DNA from: Bacteroidaceae bacterium
GTDB taxonomy: Bacteria > Bacteroidota > Bacteroidia > Bacteroidales > Bacteroidaceae
Length of the DNA stretch: 63,171 nt
Assembly: GCA_017534815.1 (NCBI GenBank)
Contig: JAFXVS010000026.1
Location: 1-63,171, forward strand
Direction of reading: 5' to 3'
How positions within the stretch are numbered: position 1 is the stretch's first letter; each line of letters opens with the position of its first letter. Of the stretch, positions 44,921 through 52,100 are shown piece after piece. The notes under the pieces were generated by a model, which did not search any database, had not been told where the DNA came from, and saw only the letters and a program-made list of their open reading frames with translations. The translations under genes were made by a program, and so were the position numbers.

Positions 44921-47900
44921 CTACATATCATCAAGCATGATGAAGGAGGCCCAGAAGAAGGGGTCGGTGTAGCCAGCGGAGCGGACTCGGTCTTGGGCTT
45001 GCTTAAAGGCGGCGTGACGGGTGGCACCTTGCATGAGCGCTTGGTAAAAACTGGTCATCATCATTTGGGTGGCACGGTCGTTGACGCTCCAAAGACTCAT
45101 CAGGATGGTTTGGGCACCAGCCTTCTTGAAACCACGCTGGAGGCCAAAAACTCCGTCTTCCTTGATGTCACCCAGTCCCGTTTCACAGGCAGAGAGGACG
45201 ATCATGTCGAGACCTCGCAAGTCCATCATGGAGATTTCTCTGGAGGTCAGGATGCCGTTCTCCACATCGGGCGGCAGGGTTTTGCCGTTCAGGATGTTGT
45301 TGGCGCCAGAAAAGAGCAGACCAGAGTAATTGAGGTTGGCATCGCTGATGGAGACACTCCAAGAGTCGCCCAATATGGAGGAGAGCATCTTTCTGCCCTC
45401 ATGCTTTTCGTTGAAACTGAAGCCGTGGGTGGCGACGTGGACGATGGAGTTCTGTTTGCCGCTCAAGGCCTTGAAGTTCTCCTCGATTCCAGTCTCGCGG
45501 ATAAACATGTCGGTGGGGATGTTATGCTGCATGAGTTGCTCGCTGATACGTTCCACCTCGTCGAGTGTTCCCTGCAGGAAGTGAACGCTGCCACGCAAGG
45601 AAAGGCTATCGGCAACGGTGTTGTCGAGGTCAAAAATAGAACGCTGCATGGCGAGGTCTTCATCGTTGGAAGCCGTGACGAGTTCGTTGGTGTAGCTGTG
45701 GATGCCCTTGTGGAGCTCAGCCATCAGTTCGGTGGGCAGGTCGTAGTCGAATCCGCCGAAGACGGATGCGTTGGTGATGGGTCGTTTCTCAGACCATTGA
45801 GCTAACTGCTTCGTGGACGAAAGACGATAGATGTTGTATTTCTCGCCAATGCGCTGACCGTCACCGAGTAGAAGATATTCGATACCCCATTGGTAGAAAA
45901 GTCCGGAGGGTGAGAAATAGATGTTCTGCACGTCATCGCCCCAACTCTGAATGAGTGGATTCCAGACCATCTGCCCTACCTCACCTTTGGAGAAGAGGTA
46001 ATTGATTCCCTCGCGGTCGGCCAACAGCTTGTAGAAATCCTTCCCATTATACTGCAAAGCCCTCAAATCTTGATAGCTGAACAACTTCACCATACGAGGA
46101 ATCTCCCAACCCTTTTTCAGATAGAGCGCATAGTAGGCCTTACCTCCCTCCGCTTCAATATCGAAGAGTTCGACGGCGACATCCCCCTCTTGAAGCGATG
46201 CACCAATCTGTTTGGCGGAGATGGTCATATAAGCCGTATAATCGCCATATTCTTTGCTGTCACGTATCAGTTCACGCTCCAAAGTTGTCGCATTTCTTTG
46301 CAGCGTCTCAATCTCCTTTTGCTGATTGGCCTTGATGCTTTCGTCCTGTGCCAACGTGTTGTAAATGTCAGCAATCTGTCCGTAGAGATTGTTGAGTTTC
46401 ATGTATTTCTCCAGCAGCTCGGAGTTGCCGGACTTCATCAGCAAGGCCTTGAAGTCTATCTCCGAATTGAGTAGGATGCCCTTGGTGAAGAGTTGCGCAT
46501 TGTAGGCATCAAGAAGAATGGAATCCTGGTTCTCGCACAGATAGGCGTAGGTCGGCGCAACGGCATAGACGAACTTCTTGGTGTTCCAATACATCTCACG
46601 TCCTGCTGTCGTCATGTGGGAGAAATTCTTTCGGACGAGATCCGACTGTTGTTGTATCGCTTTGTGGAACCAGACATGCAAGTTGTCGTAGTCTTTCTTC
46701 GTATAATAATAATGTGCAATGTTGAAGAGGTTCGTCACATTGTCTGGGTGTCCCTCGCCCAACACATTCTTCTGCAAATCGTAGGAGTGCAGCGCCATCT
46801 CAATAGCCTTGTCAATGTCACCAACCGCATAGTAATACAAGGCGGCATTGGTCATCGCCTTGGCATAGAACGAACTCGTGCTGTCGTTTTCTTCATGATA
46901 TAATTGCAGGGCATCGTTCACATACTGCAGGGCGTCATCGTAGCTGTTGGCATAATATTGGTAGATGGACATGCTGTTGTATGCCTGTGCGATGTCGCTT
47001 TTGGGCGCATTGTTCCGTGAATAAATGTCGATGGATAGCTGGCAATGCTGAATCGCCTGATTGATGTCACCATCATGATAGTTGTAATTGGAAAGCCGGT
47101 TGTAGGCATTGGCCATACCGATGGAATCTCCGTACAATGCATAGATGGAGAGCACAGCGTTCTGCAAACTAATGGCCATCTTGTAGTTTCCGTTGGTAGC
47201 AAAGACTTCCGCCTGCTTCTTGAGCGACTGCGCCCGGATGATGGTCGTGGATTCGTTATCATCCACCGTGATGCCACTCTGTACGGCATTGGCGAGGTCA
47301 TCAGCCTTCTGCAGGTCTCCGATGTGATTGTAAGCGGAAGCTAAGTCGCCCGTACATTGTATATAATTAAGACCATTCTCCCCTTCTATGGCAAGGAGAA
47401 TCTTGCGCGCCCGCTCCAACTTCAGGACACAGGTCTGGTAATCCTCTCTGCCTGCATAATAATTGGCGGTGTTGAGCAGCAATCGGGCAAAAGAAAGGTT
47501 CATCGTGTCGCCTACTTCCTCCCAAATGGCTGCGCTCTCTTCGGCGTAGTTGATGGCATCTGTGATATTACCCAGATTGGCAAGTTTGATGGATTGGTTG
47601 CTGATGATTTCCGCATACTTCACCGTGTTCAGACCATAGACCTTCTTGCCCTGCTTGAAGAGACGCTTGCTTAAATCATTTGCCTTGATGGCATGTCCAG
47701 CTGCCGTGTAATAGACCACCAGCAGATTCAATGTATTGACATAGTCCTCACTCCCCTTCTCTTCATATTCAAGGGCTTCTTCTGCCAACGATTCAGCTTT
47801 GGCATAATCATTGATCAGTCCGCGTGAGAAATAATAGGCAGCCATATTGTTGAGGCATACTCCAAGATATTTCTTTTTCTTGTCAACCTTGCGGAAGATG

Positions 47901-48205
47901 CCCAGCGCCTCCTCCTCCAACATGATGGCTTTGTCCCAATCATTGAGGTCGGAGTAGTTGATGGCCTGCGTGTGGATGCTGTTCGCCAAAAAGAGTTGGG
48001 AATTGTATGGATCAGTTCGGCGTATTTCTATCTCAAGCGCATTCAATCTGATAGCCTCTTCTATATTCCCACTTGCACGGGCTTGTTGCACTTGCTGCGC
48101 AACAAGGTCTGCCCTATTGTCTTGTGCAAAAGTATAAATGGGCAGGAAGATGAAAAGGCAGAAAAGACTGCGTATGAGATAATATGTCTTACTGGATGAT
48201 GTCAT
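44921..48205 (-). CDS. Secreted TPR-CHAT caspase-like protease
   Basis: The 1094-residue protein begins with a signal peptide (about 1-26, ending YTFAQ). A long array of TPR-type helical repeats (about 30-560: DKAIEMALHSYDLQ, DINQAIQHCQLSIDIY) is followed by a helical linker and a C-terminal CHAT domain (about 760-1094). The catalytic dyad of this caspase-related fold is visible: His927 in HVATHGFSF and Cys1007 in VLSACETG. GLQRGFKKAGAQTILMSLW is also typical (quoted in part: KAGAQTILMSLW). TPR-CHAT proteins are proteases that cut partner proteins, some in defence or stress systems. The export signal places this one in the periplasm. It overlaps the FecR-like gene by 17 bp and is the last gene of a three-gene operon. 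Confidence 0.92.
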   Translation of the reverse strand: MTSSSKTYYLIRSLFCLFIFLPIYTFAQDNRADLVAQQVQQARASGNIEEAIRLNALEIEIRRTDPYNSQLFLANSIHTQAINYSDLNDWDKAIMLEEEALGIFRKVDKKKKYLGVCLNNMAAYYFSRGLINDYAKAESLAEEALEYEEKGSEDYVNTLNLLVVYYTAAGHAIKANDLSKRLFKQGKKVYGLNTVKYAEIISNQSIKLANLGNITDAINYAEESAAIWEEVGDTMNLSFARLLLNTANYYAGREDYQTCVLKLERARKILLAIEGENGLNYIQCTGDLASAYNHIGDLQKADDLANAVQSGITVDDNESTTIIRAQSLKKQAEVFATNGNYKMAISLQNAVLSIYALYGDSIGMANAYNRLSNYNYHDGDINQAIQHCQLSIDIYSRNNAPKSDIAQAYNSMSIYQYYANSYDDALQYVNDALQLYHEENDSTSSFYAKAMTNAALYYYAVGDIDKAIEMALHSYDLQKNVLGEGHPDNVTNLFNIAHYYYTKKDYDNLHVWFHKAIQQQSDLVRKNFSHMTTAGREMYWNTKKFVYAVAPTYAYLCENQDSILLDAYNAQLFTKGILLNSEIDFKALLMKSGNSELLEKYMKLNNLYGQIADIYNTLAQDESIKANQQKEIETLQRNATTLERELIRDSKEYGDYTAYMTISAKQIGASLQEGDVAVELFDIEAEGGKAYYALYLKKGWEIPRMVKLFSYQDLRALQYNGKDFYKLLADREGINYLFSKGEVGQMVWNPLIQSWGDDVQNIYFSPSGLFYQWGIEYLLLGDGQRIGEKYNIYRLSSTKQLAQWSEKRPITNASVFGGFDYDLPTELMAELHKGIHSYTNELVTASNDEDLAMQRSIFDLDNTVADSLSLRGSVHFLQGTLDEVERISEQLMQHNIPTDMFIRETGIEENFKALSGKQNSIVHVATHGFSFNEKHEGRKMLSSILGDSWSVSISDANLNYSGLLFSGANNILNGKTLPPDVENGILTSREISMMDLRGLDMIVLSACETGLGDIKEDGVFGLQRGFKKAGAQTILMSLWSVNDRATQMMMTSFYQALMQGATRHAAFKQAQDRVRSAGYTDPFFWASFIMLDDM

Positions 48206-48677
48206 CTGAGATAATGGTGTATCGCAGGGTATCCAAGCTGGAGCTAATGCTGTCAGCCATGATGGAGTCGTTGGCTTTGCGCTCTATGGAGGCGAAAGTG
48301 TCATCAATAGCTGTCTTTGATGTCAAGACGCCCTTGCCATTGATTTGCTTCATCAGATATGAAAGATACATATCAGAGAGATCCTTGATGGATTTCTGTG
48401 ACTTCGCAATCAGCTTATCGATGGAATAAGTGCCAGTTGCAGACAACGTGTATTGCTTCTTGGCTTCTTGGTCAATCAAGATGAGTCTTGCGCCAGTGCC
48501 GAGGTTGACGATTGTTTCTTTTGTCAGTTTCTGTCGGGGCAGAATGACTGATGATGATTTGCCTTTGACAACTTTAGCTGTTCCTGTCACAGAATAGACC
48601 AGCAGTTCTTGTGCCTGAAGCGTGGAAAACAAGATTCCTGCCATCCACATCATTAGGAAAAAATAGTAGCGTTTCAT
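48189..48677 (-). CDS. Secreted FecR-like small protein
   Basis: The 162-residue protein has a signal peptide (1-22, ending LQAQ). The first half of the mature part (about 25-95) follows the FecR-domain pattern: VYSVTGTAKVVKG, LTKETIVNLGTGARLILID and YTLSATGTYSIDKL. This small beta-fold usually acts as a periplasmic sensing module. The second half is helical and Ser/Asp-rich (about 95-162). It lies 18 bp after the CHASE2 gene and overlaps the CHAT gene by 17 bp. I infer that it passes a signal to, or restrains, the CHAT protease; the sequence alone does not show this. Confidence 0.75.
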   Translation of the reverse strand: MKRYYFFLMMWMAGILFSTLQAQELLVYSVTGTAKVVKGKSSSVILPRQKLTKETIVNLGTGARLILIDQEAKKQYTLSATGTYSIDKLIAKSQKSIKDLSDMYLSYLMKQINGKGVLTSKTAIDDTFASIERKANDSIMADSISSSLDTLRYTIISDDIIQ

Positions 48678-48695
48678 AGTTTTTAAGTCTTTAAG

Positions 48696-49892
48696 TTATT
48701 GTTTTTTGAGTTTTGATATATCTTTTTTTTGAGTTCTTGAGTTTTTAAGTTTCTTGGCTTTGACTTCTCGATAGGTGTTGACAGCAGTTAGATAGAAGAG
48801 CCTTCCCTCCACTTGCAAGACAATGCCCATCAGCATGATAGTAGGATTGAAAAGGACGTTCAACTTCACGAAGATGAGGAAATTGATCCAGATGAGGAAT
48901 GCCATGCAGATGAAGTTGATGACGTTTTTGATGAAGGAGGATTCAAACATGTTTCGTATCACAATGCTCTTGCTCTTCTTGGTGCGACGAGCGATTTCGC
49001 ATTGCAGAACGTCAATTAACACGATGACCAAGAAGGAGATGAGGATTGTCCAGAACATGTTTAGTTCCTTCATGTCCTGATGCTCCAGCAAGGTTTGTAT
49101 GGCATAGGCTTGAATGCAGGTGCCAGCAGTACGTCCAAAAGGTGAGTAGTGCATGTCGGCATCATCATTTGTTGCACCAAGCAATACAATGTGATTCTCT
49201 ATCAGGTCACGATGTTGCAGGATTGAGTCGTAGGGCACAACAGAGAACTTAGTGGGAGTGTAGTCAATGAGTTGGCGCTGAGGAGTGTGACTTTCGAGAA
49301 TGCTTGGGTCGAAAGTGCTGGCTACATGATAAGACAGCGAATGAACGGTGTCTTGGTTGAGCAAATGCGATGTACTCATGTGGCGAATGACACCACCAAG
49401 GTCAATATGCTGCACATTTGTGTACCCCTCTTGTAGCCCATCCAATGGGGCGAAGAAAGAATGGCGAGCCGATATGAATTCGCCAGTTTCTGGGTTCGCT
49501 TCTTTCAATTTGAAGGCTACGACGGGATTCTCAATTTGGCAGATGGCTTCGACCAATAGTTCACTCCCAAGCGTGTCGCCTCTTAATCCCTCGAACATGA
49601 CATCTAAACCCACCACACAAGGATGACAGTCGTTGACCTCGTTGATGACTTGTGCCATTCTCCCTCGATCGTAGAGAGTCGTCATATCTACAATCGTAAT
49701 CAGATTGTTTTCTTTTTCCCCTTCCGACTCTCTCATCACTTGATAGTAAACATCAGATAAAGAGAAATTCTTTAAGGCTCGTTTGATAGGGTCAAAGAAA
49801 GAAATGTTGATTGCGATCAGCGAGCATATCCATAAGATAATGAGCGATAACAATGCAACAACAAAGTGATTTATGATGTATAATTTTTTCAT
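48696..49892 (-). CDS. CHASE2-domain membrane sensor
   Basis: The 398-residue protein has one N-terminal membrane span (about 10-32), an extracytoplasmic CHASE2 sensor domain (about 35-270, with VVGLDVMFEG, HSFFAPLDG, IVLLGATNDDADMHYSPFGRTAG quoted in part as VLLGATNDDADMH), and two or three C-terminal spans (about 280-300, 325-350). CHASE2 usually senses outside signals for kinases, cyclases or proteases. Here no signalling domain follows; only a short basic cytoplasmic tail does. In cyanobacteria CHASE2 is fused to CHAT domains, so a partnership with the CHAT gene two positions on is likely. A full promoter lies upstream. Confidence 0.88.
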   Translation of the reverse strand: MKKLYIINHFVVALLSLIILWICSLIAINISFFDPIKRALKNFSLSDVYYQVMRESEGEKENNLITIVDMTTLYDRGRMAQVINEVNDCHPCVVGLDVMFEGLRGDTLGSELLVEAICQIENPVVAFKLKEANPETGEFISARHSFFAPLDGLQEGYTNVQHIDLGGVIRHMSTSHLLNQDTVHSLSYHVASTFDPSILESHTPQRQLIDYTPTKFSVVPYDSILQHRDLIENHIVLLGATNDDADMHYSPFGRTAGTCIQAYAIQTLLEHQDMKELNMFWTILISFLVIVLIDVLQCEIARRTKKSKSIVIRNMFESSFIKNVINFICMAFLIWINFLIFVKLNVLFNPTIMLMGIVLQVEGRLFYLTAVNTYREVKAKKLKNSRTQKKDISKLKKQ

Positions 49893-49923
49893 TGTGGAAT
49901 AGAAAAAAGGTCTTGAAACGGCA

Positions 49924-49955
49924 CAAAATTAATTCTTTTTAAAGAAAGGAACAAA
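49924..49955 (-). promoter_or_regulatory. Promoter of the CHASE2/FecR-like/CHAT operon
   Basis: TTTG (49952-49955), a 20-bp spacer and TAATTTTG (49924-49931) on the minus strand, 31 bp before the CHASE2 start. Confidence 0.65.
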
Positions 49956-50033
49956 AAATAAAGGACTTTTTTTCCTTTTTTTGTATCATTTGGGCTGTTT
50001 TGGGGAGATTAAAACGTTTTGAAGTTCCAAAAT

Positions 50034-50984
50034 CTACTTCTTTACATGAAAAACAGCCATAATGGGTAGATGGTCGCTGACACCTCCTTGATAGACTGGA
50101 CCTAAGTAGGTGCGATGGGGTTTTTCGCCTCCGTTGGTGGGGTCTGATTCGAGCAGGAAGGGGAGGGTCAGGATGCGGGTTCGCTGATGGGATAGGGTAG
50201 TCGTGTGGGTGAGCAAATGGTCGATGGTGGACCACTCGCCTTGATACTTGTAGGTGCCGGGTTGAAGTTTGGCTGTACGGTCGATGAAGTGATGGCTGCG
50301 GGTGAGGAATTTGAGCTGTGGAGAGTTGGTTTCAGCATTGAAGTCGCCCATCACAAGGATGTTGGGGCGTTGGCGGGTGATTTGTACAGAATCGAGATGA
50401 GCCTTGAGTTGCTGACAGATGTTCATGCTCAGGCTTTGTGCCTCTCCACCTCCTCGTTTGGAAGGCAGATGAATCACATATACATCGACCGTATCGCCCC
50501 CTGTGATTGTACCTGCCACATGCAGGATGTCGCGCGTCTTGTCCTTCTTCTTCATCTTGGGTCGAATAGGTTCAGTTTCAACAGGATGGAACGTGAAAGG
50601 AGAGTAGAGTAGGGCAACGTCAATCCCACGCTCATCCAACGAGTTGGTCATGATGTAGCGATAGCCAAGTTTGGAGAGGGGAGTGCGCTGTGTGAGATAC
50701 TGCATCACAGTGTCATTCTCCACCTCACAAAGTCCTATCAGGTCAACGGGTCGCTTTTCATCGGCAGCTGCTATCACCTTGCTGATGCCCTTCAGCTTCT
50801 GAAAAAGCCTGTATTGATTCCATTTCCGTTCCCCTCCAGCACAATATTCATAGTCATCCTTCCCAGCATCATGAATCGTATCGAATGCATTCTCGATGTT
50901 GTACGACAAGACCGTGAAGGTCTGTTGCGCTCTCATCTGACAGCACATCAGCACCACAAAGATCAGCAATACGTCTCTTTTCAT
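50034..50984 (-). CDS. Secreted endonuclease/exonuclease/phosphatase-family protein
   Basis: The 316-residue protein has a signal peptide (1-19, ending MRAQ) and the EEP (DNase I-like) fold: VLSYNIENAFD with the metal-binding Asn and Glu, LIGLCEVEND, LDERGIDVALLY, VIHLPSKRGG, ILVMGDFNAET and SDHLPIMAVF with the catalytic His. Secreted members may act as nucleases for DNA scavenging or as phosphodiesterases. The substrate is unknown. It has its own promoter and is upstream of the CHASE2 operon on the same strand, separated by 141 bp. Confidence 0.92.
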   Translation of the reverse strand: MKRDVLLIFVVLMCCQMRAQQTFTVLSYNIENAFDTIHDAGKDDYEYCAGGERKWNQYRLFQKLKGISKVIAAADEKRPVDLIGLCEVENDTVMQYLTQRTPLSKLGYRYIMTNSLDERGIDVALLYSPFTFHPVETEPIRPKMKKKDKTRDILHVAGTITGGDTVDVYVIHLPSKRGGGEAQSLSMNICQQLKAHLDSVQITRQRPNILVMGDFNAETNSPQLKFLTRSHHFIDRTAKLQPGTYKYQGEWSTIDHLLTHTTTLSHQRTRILTLPFLLESDPTNGGEKPHRTYLGPVYQGGVSDHLPIMAVFHVKK

Positions 50985-51012
50985 TGATCTGCTCTTGTTT
51001 TTGACTGCATTG

Positions 51013-51044
51013 CAAAGGTATATCTTTTCTTTTATTCCTCCAAA
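51013..51044 (-). promoter_or_regulatory. Promoter of the EEP-family gene
   Basis: TTTG (51041-51044), a 20-bp spacer and TACCTTTG (51013-51020) on the minus strand, 28 bp before the start codon. This is one of the best matches in the window. Confidence 0.8.
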
Positions 51045-51156
51045 CTTTTCTTAAAAGGGAGGCAAAAAGCTACTGTTTCATATGTAAATAAAGTGTATTT
51101 TGACTAAAACAAGGCTGTAGTATAACAAGATTAAACATTTTATGCTGAAAAATAAC

Positions 51157-51164
51157 TACCTTTG
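51157..51164 (+). promoter_or_regulatory. -7 box ahead of the Crp-type remnant
   Basis: TACCTTTG, followed by TATCC, lies 29 bp before an ATG at 51193. It suggests the original promoter of the degraded regulator is still present. Confidence 0.5.
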
Positions 51165-51192
51165 TATCCGATAATCAAAAGACGATACGAAT

Positions 51193-51346
51193 ATGACACA
51201 CCAACCGAACAAACAAATTGCTCGGCCGCTGTCCACAAGTGGTTCAGATGCTCTCGCTGAAGGACATCGCTTCTTTTCTCAACGTCACGCCCACTTACCT
51301 TAGCAAAATACGCAAAGAGATTACATTTGAGAAGAAAAACGGCTGA
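51193..51346 (+). pseudogene. Remnant of a Crp/Fnr-type regulator
   Basis: In the frame read from 51197, the last 34 codons spell VVQMLSLKDIASFLNV...TYLSKIRKEIT and end at TGA 51344-51346. This matches the C-terminal helix-turn-helix of Bacteroidetes Crp/Fnr regulators (S-L-K-D-I-A-S-x-L-x-x-T-P-x-x-L-S-x-I-R-K). A stop lies just upstream in this frame, and the only nearby ATG (51193) is in another frame. The cyclic-nucleotide-type domain is missing, so most of the gene has been deleted. A promoter box and a terminator still frame it. Confidence 0.65.
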
Positions 51347-51373
51347 CATTTATCAAACTAGTTTGAGAGTAGC

Positions 51374-51414
51374 ACCCTTGGCACCCGATTTCTGGGATTT
51401 GCCGAGGGTTTTTT
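51374..51414 (+). terminator. Terminator after the Crp-type remnant
   Basis: ACCCTTGGCA (51374-51383) pairs with TGCCGAGGGT (51400-51409) with one G-T pair, with a smaller CCC/GGG stem inside. Six T residues follow. Confidence 0.75.
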
Positions 51415-51428
51415 CGTGCCTTTTTGTG

Positions 51429-51436
51429 TAACTTTG
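51429..51436 (+). promoter_or_regulatory. Isolated -7 box in gene-free region
   Basis: TAACTTTG fits the -7 form. No TTG is at the usual distance. Downstream lie about 70 nt of A/T-rich DNA, then GCCCCG...CGGGGT, which can form a hairpin (51507-51537). No coding frame follows. Confidence 0.35.
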
Positions 51437-51563
51437 TGGCAAAAATAGAACGATAACACGTTAGTAATTAATAATATTAGTTAAACAAAAGACCTATAGG
51501 CATTAAGCCCCGCTACGTCGTGATGATGTGACGGGGTTGTTCGTATAATGAATTATTTTTTCT

Positions 51564-51629
51564 GGAACGCGTTCTAAATATTTTTCCTTCCCGGTGTAAA
51601 AAGTTCTGGAACGCGTCGTAGAAAATGCC
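51564..51629. repeat. 22-bp-period array, second copy of the ACGCGT element
   Basis: Units start at 51564, 51586 and 51608. The first and third have ACGCGT cores 44 bp apart (51567 and 51611), and the middle unit has lost its core. The first unit matches 4306-4327 at 21 of 22 positions. Confidence 0.8.
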
Positions 51630-51669
51630 CCTTATTTTAACAAAACAACAGTAGGCTTTGCGATACCCG

Positions 51670-51782
51670 ATTAGTGGGCTTTTGTTAAGCGTATTAGTGA
51701 GCCTTTGTTATGCGTATGAGTGGGGCATTGTCAGCGATATGCCGTTTCGTGTTCAACGATACGCCGTATCAAGGGGCACGAA
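51670..51782. repeat. Chain of 23- then 22-bp drifting repeats
   Basis: Units start at 51670, 51693 and 51716 (23 bp, ATTAGTG or ATGAGTG start and GCGT or GCGAT end). Further units start at 51739 and 51761 (22 bp, with GCCGT at 51741 and 51763), and another GCCGT is at 51785. Each unit resembles its neighbour more than distant units. No gene is visible in this stretch. Confidence 0.75.
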
Positions 51783-51799
51783 ACGCCGTTGTTTAAATT

Positions 51800-51865
51800 G
51801 CCGTCGGCAAAAGGCAAGAGAAACGTCGGCAAAAAGGTGCTTTGCCGTCGGCTCTTTTGTGGTGG
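51800..51865. repeat. 22-bp-period array with GTCGGC cores
   Basis: GTCGGC occurs at 51803, 51825 and 51847, exactly 22 bp apart. Units one and two share CGTCGGCAAAA. It directly continues the chain at 51670-51782. Confidence 0.85.
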
Positions 51866-51978
51866 GCTAATCGACAATCCTTGATGACATCTTTACTGAT
51901 ACTCATATAAATTATATTTAATAAGAATTACATGATTTTATTAAGTTCGGTTTGCAAATTTAGGTGTTTTCTATAAAT

Positions 51979-52003
51979 CAGAGTTAACAAACTCTGTTTT
52001 TTT
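51979..52003 (+). terminator. Rho-independent terminator without an obvious gene
   Basis: CAGAGTT-AACA-AACTCTG (51979-51996) is a perfect 7-bp stem with a 4-nt loop, followed by seven T residues on the plus strand. No rightward gene precedes it, so it may end an unknown RNA, or insulate polA. Confidence 0.7.
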
Positions 52004-52100
52004 GCAATATTTCCACACTTTTTTATCGCAATTATCATAATTATCAAAAAATGATAAAATTTCCTCAGAGTCGCCTGCAACCTGTTGTAAAGCCTCCTTC

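Noticed and set aside
49951-49981. Terminator between the EEP gene and the CHASE2 gene
   Set aside because: AAAGGA/TCCTTT within T- and A-runs gives only a weak stem, so I could not support it as a feature.
51658-51870. 70-codon frame through the 22-23-bp repeat chain
   Set aside because: Built of drifting repeats, no -7 box close by, and no family resemblance.
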